A DNA stretch of 64,000 nt from Allomuricauda sp. (GCF_002699205.1 NZ_PABT01000050.1:1-64000); one strand, 5' to 3'; counted from the stretch's first letter, positions 50,736 to 59,951 are shown. The notes: a model not told the origin generated them from the letters alone. Program-made: numbers and translations.

Positions 50736-52058
50736 GTGAACGATAAAAATAAATTTAATATAGAAAGTCTAGGGGCGCCCCAATTTAAGTCGCCCCTGAA
50801 ACTAAGTACCGTAAAAGGGGACCATATATTCAATTTTGTAAATGAGTCGAATAGATTGGTTTTTGACCTCTCCATAGAGCATTACAACCATTGTTTGAAA
50901 ACTGGGGAGATGCCCCTTTGCCTTGAAAAGGCAGGTCCTCGCCAAGATATCTTTTTTGATACTGCGAACACTACCGCGGCCATAGTTACCTGTGGCGGTC
51001 TTTGCCCTGGAATAAACAATGTGATCCGGGGGGTGGTAATGGCCTTGCACTATTTTTATGGTGTAAAGAGAATAGTTGGGGTACCCTATGGTTATGAGGG
51101 GCTTAACCCTGAGAAAGGACATAAATTTATTGAGTTGACCCCGGACAAGGTTAAAGATATCCATCAATTTGGAGGGACTTTTTTAGGTTCATCCCGGGGA
51201 GCACAGGACGTGTCCGTTATGGTGGATACACTCGAGGACAACAAGATTGATATGTTGTTCGCCATCGGTGGAGACGGGACACTTAAAGGAGTTAATGCCA
51301 TCGGTGAAGAAATTTCCAAGAGAGGCGCCAAGATCAGTGTGGTTGGAATTCCCAAGACCATTGATAACGATATTGACCTGATCGATGAATCTTTTGGGTT
51401 TGAAACTGCTTTTGATGTGGCCAGCCCGATCATACGTGATGCCCACAATGAAGCTACGGGCGCATACAACGGTATTTCCATTATTAAACTAATGGGAAGG
51501 GACAGTGGCTTTATTGCCGCTTCTGCAGCTTTGGCCATGCCAGTGGTCAATTTTGTGCTGATTCCGGAAATGGATTTTGCCCTAGAAGGCGAAAATGGTT
51601 TTCTCAAAGTTTTGGAAAAACGTTTGGAGAGGAAAAAGCACGCTGTTATTGTGGTTGCTGAAGGAGCAGGGCAACAATTGTTCAAAAACAAGGAAATCGT
51701 TAAAGATGCCTCTGGAAATATTCAACATGAGGATATTGGTGTTTTCCTAAAGGAAAAAATCGCCGAGTACTTTAGGGAAAAGAAAAGTCCAGTGACCATA
51801 AAATATATTGATCCCAGTTATATTGTAAGGTGTGCTCCGGCAAATTCCAGCGATAGTGTATATTGTAGCAGATTGGCCTATCATGCCGTTCATGGCGCCA
51901 TGGCGGGAAAGACCAAGTTTGTGGCCAGTAGGGTCAATAACAGCTACGTTTACGTGCCTATTTCGGAAGTAACCAAAAAAAGAAAAAAAATTGATTTGGA
52001 AGGAGAGTTCTGGTTCTCTGTGCTGCAAAGTACGGGCCAGCCGTTCTTCTTGGGGTAA
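50736..52058 (+). CDS. pfkA: ATP-dependent 6-phosphofructokinase, long form
   Basis: The 440-residue protein starts with GTG at 50736. It belongs to the long (clade X, TP0108-like) group. Motifs are GGDGT (nucleotide), PKTIDNDI (catalytic Asp), and GRDSGFIAA. Gly in the GGDG position favours ATP, while Lys in PKTIDND is shared with PPi enzymes; long proteins with this combination are ATP-dependent. It is the last gene of the operon. The downstream gap contains the FNR-type promoter of hpf. Confidence 0.92.
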   Translation: MNDKNKFNIESLGAPQFKSPLKLSTVKGDHIFNFVNESNRLVFDLSIEHYNHCLKTGEMPLCLEKAGPRQDIFFDTANTTAAIVTCGGLCPGINNVIRGVVMALHYFYGVKRIVGVPYGYEGLNPEKGHKFIELTPDKVKDIHQFGGTFLGSSRGAQDVSVMVDTLEDNKIDMLFAIGGDGTLKGVNAIGEEISKRGAKISVVGIPKTIDNDIDLIDESFGFETAFDVASPIIRDAHNEATGAYNGISIIKLMGRDSGFIAASAALAMPVVNFVLIPEMDFALEGENGFLKVLEKRLERKKHAVIVVAEGAGQQLFKNKEIVKDASGNIQHEDIGVFLKEKIAEYFREKKSPVTIKYIDPSYIVRCAPANSSDSVYCSRLAYHAVHGAMAGKTKFVASRVNNSYVYVPISEVTKKRKKIDLEGEFWFSVLQSTGQPFFLG

Positions 52059-52073
52059 CCATCAGTTTTTAAC

Positions 52074-52116
52074 TGACAATTGTCATTAAATTTTAACCGT
52101 AGTAGTCATAGATTTG
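52074..52116 (+). promoter_or_regulatory. FNR-type promoter of the hibernation factor gene
   Basis: The perfect palindrome TGACAATTGTCA (52074-52085) and a perfect TAnnTTTG, TAGATTTG (52109-52116), are exactly 33 bp apart, centre to centre. It predicts a start near 52120 and supports the ATG at 52138 rather than the frame opening at 52114. Confidence 0.78.
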
Positions 52117-52137
52117 ACTATAATCAAAACAATAATC

Positions 52138-52437
52138 ATGGAAGTACACGTTCAATATCAAAAAATGATGACTAGTGAATCATTGACCAAATTGTTAATG
52201 AAAAAACTAGAAAATTTAGAAAATAAATATAACTGGTTGATCAAGGCCAATGTACTTTTTAAAACTGAGAATGATAAATCCGGAGAGGGCAAGATCTGCG
52301 AAATTGAATTGAGTGCCCCGGGTCCCAGGATATTTGCCAAGTCCGATACGGATGATTTTGAAAAGTCCATGTCCAAGACGATAGAGGATTTGAGAAGACA
52401 GCTTGAAAAAAGACAAGCTACCTTTTCCACGCATTAA
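52138..52437 (+). CDS. hpf: Ribosome hibernation promoting factor (HPF/RaiA-like)
   Basis: From ATG 52138 the protein is 99 residues, the short form. The sequence MEVHVQYQKM, then LIKANVLFKTEN, CEIELSAPGPRIFAKSDTDD, and DLRRQLEKRQ fits the S30AE beta-alpha fold with a C-terminal basic helix. It binds the 30S decoding region and shuts down translation in slow growth. FNR-type control would link hibernation to oxygen limitation. It lacks the long dimerisation tail. Confidence 0.88.
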   Translation: MEVHVQYQKMMTSESLTKLLMKKLENLENKYNWLIKANVLFKTENDKSGEGKICEIELSAPGPRIFAKSDTDDFEKSMSKTIEDLRRQLEKRQATFSTH

Positions 52438-52485
52438 TAAAAGGACAGGATCCATACTGTGCATCAATCAATAAAACCCATTACA

Positions 52486-53112
52486 ATGAAATCAAAATTA
52501 ATAGCCATGAGCCTTGTACTCCTAATGGGGTGTTCCTCTACCAGAATGGTAAGTACTTGGAAGAATCCCGATGTAGTGCTCTTTGATGCTTACAAAGTCC
52601 TTGTTGTGGGTATGGTACAGGATGACAATGCCCGAATGGAGTATGAGACCAAGTTTGTGGAAGCTCTAAAGGAAAAGGGTGTGGATGCCATGCGCAGTAT
52701 GGATCTTTTTGATGTTGAATTTACGAGCTCTGAACGATCCGAAAAGGAATTGGAAGAGGTGGAGCAGCAATTGTTGGATAAGGGATTTGATGCTATTTTG
52801 TTCACCAAAGTGGTTGGGACGGATAATCGAAGGACATTTCGGGAGCACATTAACAATGTGGATAGTATGTTCATGAGGTTCACCAACGATTATTTGGAGC
52901 ACCAAGAGATTTACTACGACCCGGAATACTACGATACGTTCAATATATACCATTCAGAGACTTCCCTGTATTGTATATGTGTTGGAAAGGAAATTGAATT
53001 GATTTGGAGGGGGGAGATAGATGTTACGGAACCTGAGAACATAAATAAGACTATCGACTCCTATATTAAGTTGGTCACAAAATCAATGGGGGAACAGGAT
53101 GTGATTTTTTAA
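52486..53112 (+). CDS. Lipoprotein of unknown function
   Basis: The ATG at 52486 (MKSKLIAMSLVLLMGC) gives 208 residues with a lipobox LMGC, so the mature protein begins at the Cys. STRMVSTWKNPDV and a mixed alpha/beta pattern (YKVLVVGMV, FDAILFTKVVGTD) follow, as in small GNA1162/DUF4136-like periplasmic proteins. I do not recognise the family with certainty. It is 49 bp behind hpf and may be in the same operon. Confidence 0.85.
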   Translation: MKSKLIAMSLVLLMGCSSTRMVSTWKNPDVVLFDAYKVLVVGMVQDDNARMEYETKFVEALKEKGVDAMRSMDLFDVEFTSSERSEKELEEVEQQLLDKGFDAILFTKVVGTDNRRTFREHINNVDSMFMRFTNDYLEHQEIYYDPEYYDTFNIYHSETSLYCICVGKEIELIWRGEIDVTEPENINKTIDSYIKLVTKSMGEQDVIF

Positions 53113-53129
53113 GAAGGGAGCCCCATTGC

Positions 53130-53258
53130 TTACAATACCCCCAAAAAGTCCAAGGCAATCAAAACGGGAATTGCTATTAATATTACGATCAATATAAACA
53201 CCAAGACCCGCAAAAAAGCGTTCATGAGCTTGTTTCCAATGCTGATTTCATTCTCCAT
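53130..53258 (-). CDS. 42-residue membrane protein
   Basis: An ATG at 53258 opens a frame of 42 codons on the minus strand: MENEISIGNKLMNAFLRV, then a strongly hydrophobic helix (LVFILIVILIAIPVLIALDF) and stop at 53130. The single membrane segment with a basic residue at its edge looks real. It fills an otherwise empty 250-bp gap between convergent genes. No family known to me. Confidence 0.6.
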   Translation of the reverse strand: MENEISIGNKLMNAFLRVLVFILIVILIAIPVLIALDFLGVL

Positions 53259-53363
53259 AATAGTGTAATTTCCATCAATTTACGGAATTATTTGCGCATT
53301 TACCATAAAAATGGATCCACTATTCGACTAATGGATGTGTTTTCGGTGTGTACTGTAAACCAA

Positions 53364-54755
53364 CTAATTAGATTCCCCTTTCTTTTTACTGAGCAGTTTT
53401 CCCAACTCTTCCAAGGAGATTCCTTTGGTCTCCGGCATCATAAATATTACCCATAACAACTGAAGCACCATCATAAAGGCAAAAAACATAAAAATAGGCC
53501 AGGGGTTGTCTTTGAAAATTCCGATTTCAGCATCTAAAAAAGTAGGGGTGAGCAAGGTGATCAATGCAGCAAATACCCAATGTGTGCCTGTGCCCCAAGA
53601 CTGTCCGTAGGAACGGACCTTGTTCGGGAATATTTCTGAAATGAACACCCAGATCACTGCACCCTGACCAATAGCGTGGGAGGCTATGAAAATCAAAATG
53701 AAGATGAGCAAAAGCACAGAACTGGCACCCGAATAGAAACACCATCCCACCATGGCCAAACTTATAATATAGCCAATGGAACCAATGTACATAAGTTGTT
53801 TTCTTCCCAGTTTGTCAATTAGGGAAATTCCAACAAAAGTGAATATTAAATTAATTATCCCGATGGATATGGAACTGAATAGCGATTCACCAGTGGCAAG
53901 ACCTGCTCGTTCCAATATTTCAGGTGCGTAGTACAGTACAAAATTGATGCCCGAAAGCTGATTGAAAAATGCAATCAGAAATGCCAACAGTAAGGGTTTG
54001 TTGTATTTTCCCGAGAATAGGCTCTCCCTATTCTTTTCCTTTGTTTCATAGGTGGCCACCTTTATTTGCTCCAAATGAACGGAGGCCTTGTCTTTTGCAA
54101 TGCCCAACAAGGTAATGGATTCCATGATCACTGTATCCGCTCTGTTTTTCATTAACAGCCATCGTGGACTGTTCGGTATTTTGAACACCATAATGGTGTA
54201 GATCAAAGCGGGAAGCCCCTCGATCCCCAACATCCAACGCCAAGCTATGCTCTCATCAAAAATTATCCCGATGAGGTAATTGGATATAAACGCGACCAAA
54301 ATTCCAAATACAATATTGAACTGGTACATGGCGGTCAACCTACCACGGGTTTGGGCGGTTGAAATTTCAGAAATATACACTGGGGCGGCCACTGATGAAG
54401 CGCCTACACCGATACCCCCGATAAATCTAAAGAATGAAAAACTGTAGGGTTCCGGTGCGAAGGCCGATCCGATAGCGGAAACAAAATAAAGGACACCTAT
54501 CCAGAACAAGGTTTTCTTCCTTCCCAGACGATCTGTCGGAATACCGCCAAAAAGAGAGCCCAATACAGTTCCCCAGAGAGCCATGGACATGATAAAAATT
54601 CCATGAAATGTGAAAATGGAATTGCCCAAAAACCAATTGGTGTCCCATATTTGTTTTATGGGTTGATTGGCACCGGAGATTACAACAGTGTCAAATCCAA
54701 ACAAAAAACCAGCAAGGGCCGCTGTCAATGAAATTCTGAAAATACGTTTGTCCAT
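53364..54755 (-). CDS. Sugar porter (MFS) family transporter
   Basis: The 463-residue protein has twelve membrane segments and sugar porter signatures: DTVVISGANQ, DRLGRKKTLFWIG, RFIGGIGVGASSVAAPVYISE, and PETKGISLEEL at the end. It imports a hexose or pentose with H+. It starts 31 bp after the stop of the Kdo transferase gene and is probably in the same transcript. Confidence 0.95.
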   Translation of the reverse strand: MDKRIFRISLTAALAGFLFGFDTVVISGANQPIKQIWDTNWFLGNSIFTFHGIFIMSMALWGTVLGSLFGGIPTDRLGRKKTLFWIGVLYFVSAIGSAFAPEPYSFSFFRFIGGIGVGASSVAAPVYISEISTAQTRGRLTAMYQFNIVFGILVAFISNYLIGIIFDESIAWRWMLGIEGLPALIYTIMVFKIPNSPRWLLMKNRADTVIMESITLLGIAKDKASVHLEQIKVATYETKEKNRESLFSGKYNKPLLLAFLIAFFNQLSGINFVLYYAPEILERAGLATGESLFSSISIGIINLIFTFVGISLIDKLGRKQLMYIGSIGYIISLAMVGWCFYSGASSVLLLIFILIFIASHAIGQGAVIWVFISEIFPNKVRSYGQSWGTGTHWVFAALITLLTPTFLDAEIGIFKDNPWPIFMFFAFMMVLQLLWVIFMMPETKGISLEELGKLLSKKKGESN

Positions 54756-54786
54756 ACCGGATGAATTTTGTTAAAACTAGAGATAT

Positions 54787-56031
54787 TTACATAATCTTGG
54801 AAAGGTGTTTCATGACCAAATTGGAAGCACCCCTGTTAGCGTTGATATAATTTGAATTGATATCCCCAATTTTCCTAATGGAAATAGGGTCGTTTATCAG
54901 GTTTTCCATTGTTTTATCAAAGCGCTCTTGGTTGGATACAGGGATAATCCCGCCAGAAGAAACCAAGTCTTCCGCTTCCTTGAACCCTCCAAATTGTGGC
55001 CCAATAATGATGGGGATTCCAAAAACCGCAGGTTCCATGGTGTTGTGCAACCCTGTGGCAAATCCACCACCCACATAGGCGATGTTGGCATAACTGTATA
55101 TTTTGGTCAACAGACCAATGGTGTCAACCACAAGCACATCAAATTCCTTTAAATTTTGATTGCCCAAATCCGAATAGCGAACGGTCCTCTTTTTTAGGGC
55201 CGAAGTTATTTTTTCCAAATGGGCAGGCTTTATTTCGTGAGGTGCGATCACAAACTTCAGTTTCTCATTGCTGGTGTTGATGTAGTTGATGATAATCTCT
55301 TCATCCTCTGGCCAAGTGCTCCCGGCCACAAAGCACAGTTGATTGTTCTTGAAACGATCCATAAAGTCCAACTGGTTGTTCCGGTTCAGAATCTCTGAAA
55401 CGCGATCCAGACGTGTATCGCCACTAATGGCAATGTTTGTTAGACCAATGGATTCCAATAGCTTTTTTGAGTTGTTATCCTGGACAAAGAAATAATCGAA
55501 TTTACATAAGCTATTCCGCATAAATCCACCATAGGACTTAAAATAAATCTGTCTTTTGGAAAAAATCGCGGACACCAAAATAGTCGGCACCTTTCTTTTT
55601 TTGAGAAGATGAAGGTAGTTGGGCCACACCTCATACTTTACAAAAATGGCCAATTCAGGGGCGACAAGCTTTAAAAATCGCTTTACTTCGGAGTTACTGT
55701 CCATAGGTAGGTAAACCACAACATCAGCAGCAGATGTATTCTTTTTTACTTCGTAGCCCGAAGGGGAAAAAAATGTAAGCACCAGTTTGTGCTCTGGATA
55801 CGCCGTGCGCAACCTTTCCAAAATTGGCAGGCCCTGTTCAAACTCCCCCAAAGAAGCTACGTGCATCCAAATGGTTTTGTCGTTGGAGGTGAGGTGCTCT
55901 TCCAATATGGAAAAAGTTCGCCTTCTTCCTTGGACGAACAACTTGATCTTGCCATTGAAAAGAGCAATCACTTTTAACACAAACCAAGCAGTGTTTATCA
56001 GAATGTTGTAAAGAAAACGCAAGGGCATCAT
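54787..56031 (-). CDS. waaA: 3-deoxy-D-manno-octulosonic acid transferase
   Basis: The 414-residue protein begins MMPLRFLYNILINTAWFVL (membrane anchor) and has the WaaA/KdtA signatures SLGEFEQGLPILE, LVLTFFSPSGYE and FVKYEVWPN in the N-terminal glycosyltransferase half; YVGGGFATGLHNTMEPAVFG is the CMP-Kdo binding region. It adds Kdo to lipid A precursors at the inner membrane. It is divergent from the DegT aminotransferase gene by 80 bp. Confidence 0.95.
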   Translation of the reverse strand: MMPLRFLYNILINTAWFVLKVIALFNGKIKLFVQGRRRTFSILEEHLTSNDKTIWMHVASLGEFEQGLPILERLRTAYPEHKLVLTFFSPSGYEVKKNTSAADVVVYLPMDSNSEVKRFLKLVAPELAIFVKYEVWPNYLHLLKKRKVPTILVSAIFSKRQIYFKSYGGFMRNSLCKFDYFFVQDNNSKKLLESIGLTNIAISGDTRLDRVSEILNRNNQLDFMDRFKNNQLCFVAGSTWPEDEEIIINYINTSNEKLKFVIAPHEIKPAHLEKITSALKKRTVRYSDLGNQNLKEFDVLVVDTIGLLTKIYSYANIAYVGGGFATGLHNTMEPAVFGIPIIIGPQFGGFKEAEDLVSSGGIIPVSNQERFDKTMENLINDPISIRKIGDINSNYINANRGASNLVMKHLSKIM

Positions 56032-56085
56032 TTTTCGCTAAAATACATTCTTTCGGTCAGAGCGCATTATGGCATCTTAATTTCT

Positions 56086-56093
56086 TAATTTTG
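56086..56093 (+). promoter_or_regulatory. -7 element for the degT-galE operon
   Basis: TAATTTTG matches TAnnTTTG perfectly and lies 19 bp upstream of the ATG at 56112. No clear -33 box or operator is seen. Confidence 0.45.
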
Positions 56094-56111
56094 AACCATT
56101 AATTTATTCGG

Positions 56112-57266
56112 ATGAAAAAAATACAGATGGTTGACCTAAAAGGTCAATATGAAGGTATAAAAACAGAGGTGAACGATGCCATTTCGGAAATCTTGGAGAC
56201 TTCAGCATTTATAAATGGACCCCATGTTCACGCTTTTCAAAATGAATTGGAGGAGTATCTAAATGTAAAGCATGTGATTCCATGTGCGAATGGAACCGAT
56301 GCACTTCAAATATGTATGATGGGTCTTGGACTCGAGTCTGGTGATGAGGTGATTACGGCCGACTTTACATTTGCTGCCACGGTGGAAGTAATCGGTCTTT
56401 TGAATTTGACCCCGGTTTTGGTGGATGTGGAACTGGATACCTTCAATATAAATATTGAGGCAATTGAAAGGGCAATTACACCTAAAACAAAGGCCATAGT
56501 GCCCGTCCATTTATTTGGTCAATGTGCCAATATGGACGAGATCATGGCTTTGGCCGACAAACATGATCTCTATGTGATTGAGGACAATGCACAGGCCATC
56601 GGCGGTTCTTACTATTCCAAAGACGGTACAAAACGGAAGGCAGGAACTATCGGTCATGTTGGGGCCACATCGTTTTTTCCATCCAAAAACCTGGGTTGTT
56701 ACGGGGATGGGGGAGCCATTTTTACCAACGATGATGATTTGGCCCATACCATCCGGGGAATCGTGAACCATGGAATGTATAAAAGATATTACCATGATGT
56801 GGTAGGGGTCAATTCCCGTTTGGATTCCATCCAAGCCGCTGTTTTAAGGGCAAAATTGCCCAAATTGGATTTTTATAACCAGAAACGTTGGGAAGCCGCA
56901 GAGAAATATTCAAAGGCATTCAAAGGACAGGAACATATCGTTGTTCCGCAAATATCTTGTGGTTCCGATACGGGGGAAAATGCCTGTGATTGCCATGTGT
57001 TCCATCAATATACCTTGAGAATCACCAATGGTACACGCGATGGCCTGGTGCAACATTTGAACGATAACGGTGTTCCATGTGGTGTGTATTATCCAGTTCC
57101 GTTACACAAACAGAAAGCTTATGCAGATGAGCGTTACGACGAAAATGATTTTCCTGTCACCAATACATTGGTAAAAGAAGTGATATCGCTTCCCATGCAC
57201 ACCGAGCTGGATGATGAGCAAATTGAATTTATCACCCGTTTGGTTATTGATTACGTAAATAAGTAA
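56112..57266 (+). CDS. DegT/DnrJ/EryC1/StrS aminotransferase
   Basis: The 384-residue PLP enzyme shows AAVDLKGQ-type start (IQMVDLKGQYEGIK), HVIPCANGTDALQI (phosphate site), DNAQAIGG (PLP Asp) and the lysine in FFPSKNLGCYGDGGA. It makes amino sugars for polysaccharide or LPS from keto sugar nucleotides; the sequence resembles the UDP-2-acetamido-3-ketohexuronate aminotransferases (WbpE-like). It ends 1 bp before galE. Confidence 0.93.
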   Translation: MKKIQMVDLKGQYEGIKTEVNDAISEILETSAFINGPHVHAFQNELEEYLNVKHVIPCANGTDALQICMMGLGLESGDEVITADFTFAATVEVIGLLNLTPVLVDVELDTFNINIEAIERAITPKTKAIVPVHLFGQCANMDEIMALADKHDLYVIEDNAQAIGGSYYSKDGTKRKAGTIGHVGATSFFPSKNLGCYGDGGAIFTNDDDLAHTIRGIVNHGMYKRYYHDVVGVNSRLDSIQAAVLRAKLPKLDFYNQKRWEAAEKYSKAFKGQEHIVVPQISCGSDTGENACDCHVFHQYTLRITNGTRDGLVQHLNDNGVPCGVYYPVPLHKQKAYADERYDENDFPVTNTLVKEVISLPMHTELDDEQIEFITRLVIDYVNK

Positions 57267-57267
57267 A

Positions 57268-58287
57268 ATGAAGATACTCGTAACAGGTGGTCTGGGATTT
57301 ATTGGTTCGCATACTGTAGTTGAATTACAAAATGAAGGTTTTGATGTGGTAGTGGTGGATAACTTGTCCAACTCTTCCATCAATGTTTTGGATGGCATAG
57401 AGGCCATCACGAAAAAACGTCCCTTTTTTGAGGAATTCGACCTTAGGGAGAAACCAAAGGTTGAAGCTTTTTTCAGAAAACATCAGGATATTGCAGGGGT
57501 AATCCACTTTGCGGCATCCAAAGCTGTTGGGGAAAGTGTAGAAGCACCTCTTTTGTATTACGAGAACAATCTAGGGGTATTGGTCTACATACTTCAAGAG
57601 TTAAAAAAGAAAGGTAGTTCCAACTTTATTTTCAGTAGTTCGTGCACAGTTTATGGCCAAGCCGATAAAATGCCGATTACCGAGAGCGCACCGATAAAAC
57701 CTGCCGAATCACCATACGGGAACACCAAACAAGTGGGTGAGGAGATCATACGGGATACCTGCAGGGTCAATCAGGGTATACATGCGATTGCCCTACGTTA
57801 CTTTAACCCCATTGGGGCCCACCCATCGGGGAAAATTGGGGAGCTTCCCATGGGTGTTCCGCAAAACCTTGTGCCATTTATCACTCAAACAGGTATTGGT
57901 CTGCGCGAGCAACTTTCTGTTTTTGGGGATGATTATCCAACCGAGGATGGTACCTGTATCCGGGACTACATCCACGTGGTGGATTTGGCCAAAGCCCATG
58001 TTAGAGCGTTGCAACGTCTTTTGGAAGGGAAGAATGAAAGCAATTATGAGGTTTTTAATTTGGGAACAGGAAAAGGAAGTTCCGTACTGGAAGTCATTCA
58101 AAGCTTTGAGCGCGTTTCAGGAAAAAAATTGAACTATAAGATCGTGGATAGGAGACCCGGCGATGTTGTCCAAGCGTATGCCGATACAACAAAGGCCAAT
58201 AAAGTTTTGGGCTGGAAAGCAAAATCCACCTTGGATGACGCCATGAGGTCTGCTTGGGAGTGGGAGAAAATAATTAGGAAATCCTAA
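57268..58287 (+). CDS. galE: UDP-glucose 4-epimerase
   Basis: The 339-residue SDR enzyme has the NAD motif GGLGFIGSHT (7-16), the TVYGQ segment with catalytic Ser/Thr, and YxxxK as SPYGNTK. It interconverts UDP-glucose and UDP-galactose. Start follows the degT stop by 1 bp (translational coupling), so both belong to one surface-sugar operon. Confidence 0.95.
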   Translation: MKILVTGGLGFIGSHTVVELQNEGFDVVVVDNLSNSSINVLDGIEAITKKRPFFEEFDLREKPKVEAFFRKHQDIAGVIHFAASKAVGESVEAPLLYYENNLGVLVYILQELKKKGSSNFIFSSSCTVYGQADKMPITESAPIKPAESPYGNTKQVGEEIIRDTCRVNQGIHAIALRYFNPIGAHPSGKIGELPMGVPQNLVPFITQTGIGLREQLSVFGDDYPTEDGTCIRDYIHVVDLAKAHVRALQRLLEGKNESNYEVFNLGTGKGSSVLEVIQSFERVSGKKLNYKIVDRRPGDVVQAYADTTKANKVLGWKAKSTLDDAMRSAWEWEKIIRKS

Positions 58288-58313
58288 AAGGCATATAGAT
58301 TATATATTGGGAT

Positions 58314-58670
58314 ATGCAATCCAACTTTAATACCAGTATGGAGTTGTTGGAAATTGTCCGGCAGGAGGAACTCTACCCAAAATTATTGCATCAGATCAAA
58401 AAGGATTTTGGTATGGCCAACGTGCCCATAAATATTCCTATGGACATATCTCCAGAAGAACTTAAGAGTGCCATCCATGAGAAAATTTATTACTTGATCG
58501 TGGAAAAGTTTCAGGAATACCTCAACCTTTTGTACGTTGTGGATATTTCGGAGAAAGAAGTTAAAAAGATAGCCCCGTCCGATGTCGTTGATGTTTCGGC
58601 AGAGGTATCTTTTCTATTGTTGAAACGGGAATGGCAAAAAGTATGGTACAAGGCCAAATATGGCAATTGA
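58314..58670 (+). CDS. Conserved small protein of unknown function
   Basis: A 118-residue acidic-helical protein, not recognised. NIPMDISPEELKSAIHEKI and VEKFQEYLNLLYVVDIS form amphipathic helices; EVSFLLLKREWQKVWYKA ends it. No signal peptide or membrane helix. It is 26 bp after galE and may be co-transcribed. It ends 7 bp before the convergent acyltransferase-like gene. Confidence 0.75.
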   Translation: MQSNFNTSMELLEIVRQEELYPKLLHQIKKDFGMANVPINIPMDISPEELKSAIHEKIYYLIVEKFQEYLNLLYVVDISEKEVKKIAPSDVVDVSAEVSFLLLKREWQKVWYKAKYGN

Positions 58671-58677
58671 TCATTGA

Positions 58678-59778
58678 TCAGACCTTTACGTAGACACCCC
58701 TTTTGTCCATTATGTAACCCACTAGCCAACAGGTAAGCATCACCCAGAGGGCAAACAATAAAGAACCCAGATAACCACCGGACCACGATATAAAAACAGT
58801 ATTGGCTATCCAACTATAAAGTGACTCACCATTCAAATCAACGGAGAAAAGGGTGATGACAAACACTTCGGACAAAAGATAAATAAACAAGGTGTTTTTG
58901 CCGAAAACCTCAAAAAAGTAACTCCAGCTTTTTATCTTTTTCATATCCAATACATAAATAAGTATTGCAATCGCACATAAATCTATTCCGCATGTGAGCA
59001 ATACAAAAGAACTGGTCCAAAGTTTTTTGTTGATGGGCAAGATGAGATCCCATGCCAGACCGGCAAAAACCAAAACAAAACCGACCATCATCAATTTGGC
59101 AATAGTTTCAAAATTCTGTCCATTGTTTTGGATAAACCTTCCGGCCAAGTAACCAATGATCACATTGACAATAGCAGGAAGAGTGCTCAACAAGCCTTCC
59201 GGGTCAAAGGCAATTCCCTCACCGTGGTACATATGGTTGGGCCCAATAAGCCATTCGTCCAACTTCAAAACTGCATTTCCCGTTAATGTGAGATCGCCAA
59301 ACCCGATTAGTATGAGATGGTAAGCAACCAAAAAGGCAATGCTCAACCATATGGCTGTTTTTGTTTTTACAAAGTGAAGCAATATCGAGGCAAACATATA
59401 GCAAAGGGCTATCCGTTGCAAAACCCCAAAAACCCTTGTTTCTGAAAATGGCTTTAGCTGTCCGTCGTCAAAAAAGGGGTACCAATACATCAAAAAACCC
59501 AACAGGAATATAATTGCAGTACGTTTTAAAACTTTTTTGAAAAAAGCGGGGTTGCCCATGCTCTCATACTTTTTTATACTAAAGCTCATGGAATTTCCGA
59601 CCACAAACAAAAAAGTGGGAAAAACTAGGTCGGTCAGTGTGAAACCATTCCATTCCGCATGGAGCAAAGGTGAAAAAGTGGTGGATCCATTGCCGGGAGA
59701 GTTGACAATGATCATCAATGCAACGTCCAGCCCCCTGAAGACATCTAGGGAAAGGTATCTGTTTTTTAGTTTGGACAT
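58678..59778 (-). CDS. Heparan-alpha-glucosaminide N-acetyltransferase-like (DUF5009/HGSNAT) membrane protein
   Basis: The start MSKLKNRYLS at 59778 gives 366 residues. LSLDVFRGLDVALMIIVNSPG near the N-terminus is the HGSNAT/YeiB-type signature, followed by about ten membrane helices and HAEWNGFTLTDLVFPTFLF. The family moves acetyl groups across the membrane onto amino sugars. Bacteroidota often have such genes next to polysaccharide utilisation or synthesis. Specific function is unknown. Confidence 0.88.
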   Translation of the reverse strand: MSKLKNRYLSLDVFRGLDVALMIIVNSPGNGSTTFSPLLHAEWNGFTLTDLVFPTFLFVVGNSMSFSIKKYESMGNPAFFKKVLKRTAIIFLLGFLMYWYPFFDDGQLKPFSETRVFGVLQRIALCYMFASILLHFVKTKTAIWLSIAFLVAYHLILIGFGDLTLTGNAVLKLDEWLIGPNHMYHGEGIAFDPEGLLSTLPAIVNVIIGYLAGRFIQNNGQNFETIAKLMMVGFVLVFAGLAWDLILPINKKLWTSSFVLLTCGIDLCAIAILIYVLDMKKIKSWSYFFEVFGKNTLFIYLLSEVFVITLFSVDLNGESLYSWIANTVFISWSGGYLGSLLFALWVMLTCWLVGYIMDKRGVYVKV

Positions 59779-59943
59779 TATTTGGTCGGTTTTGTCAAGT
59801 CTCAAGTTAAATTATTTTTAGTTTATCATGTTAATTTGAAAGAAAAAATTTCATTTTTATCGCTTTCCCTTACATTCTACAGCATAGTTTCAATTTCGGA
59901 TAAGAAATTGACGAAAACACAAGCATATAAATGCTAAAACCCG

Positions 59944-59951
59944 TATTTTTG
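59944..59951 (+). promoter_or_regulatory. -7 element for sucAB
   Basis: TATTTTTG is a perfect TAnnTTTG, 37 bp before the sucA ATG. The next TTG upstream is 33 bp away, too far for a -33 box, so the promoter is only partly supported. Confidence 0.4.
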
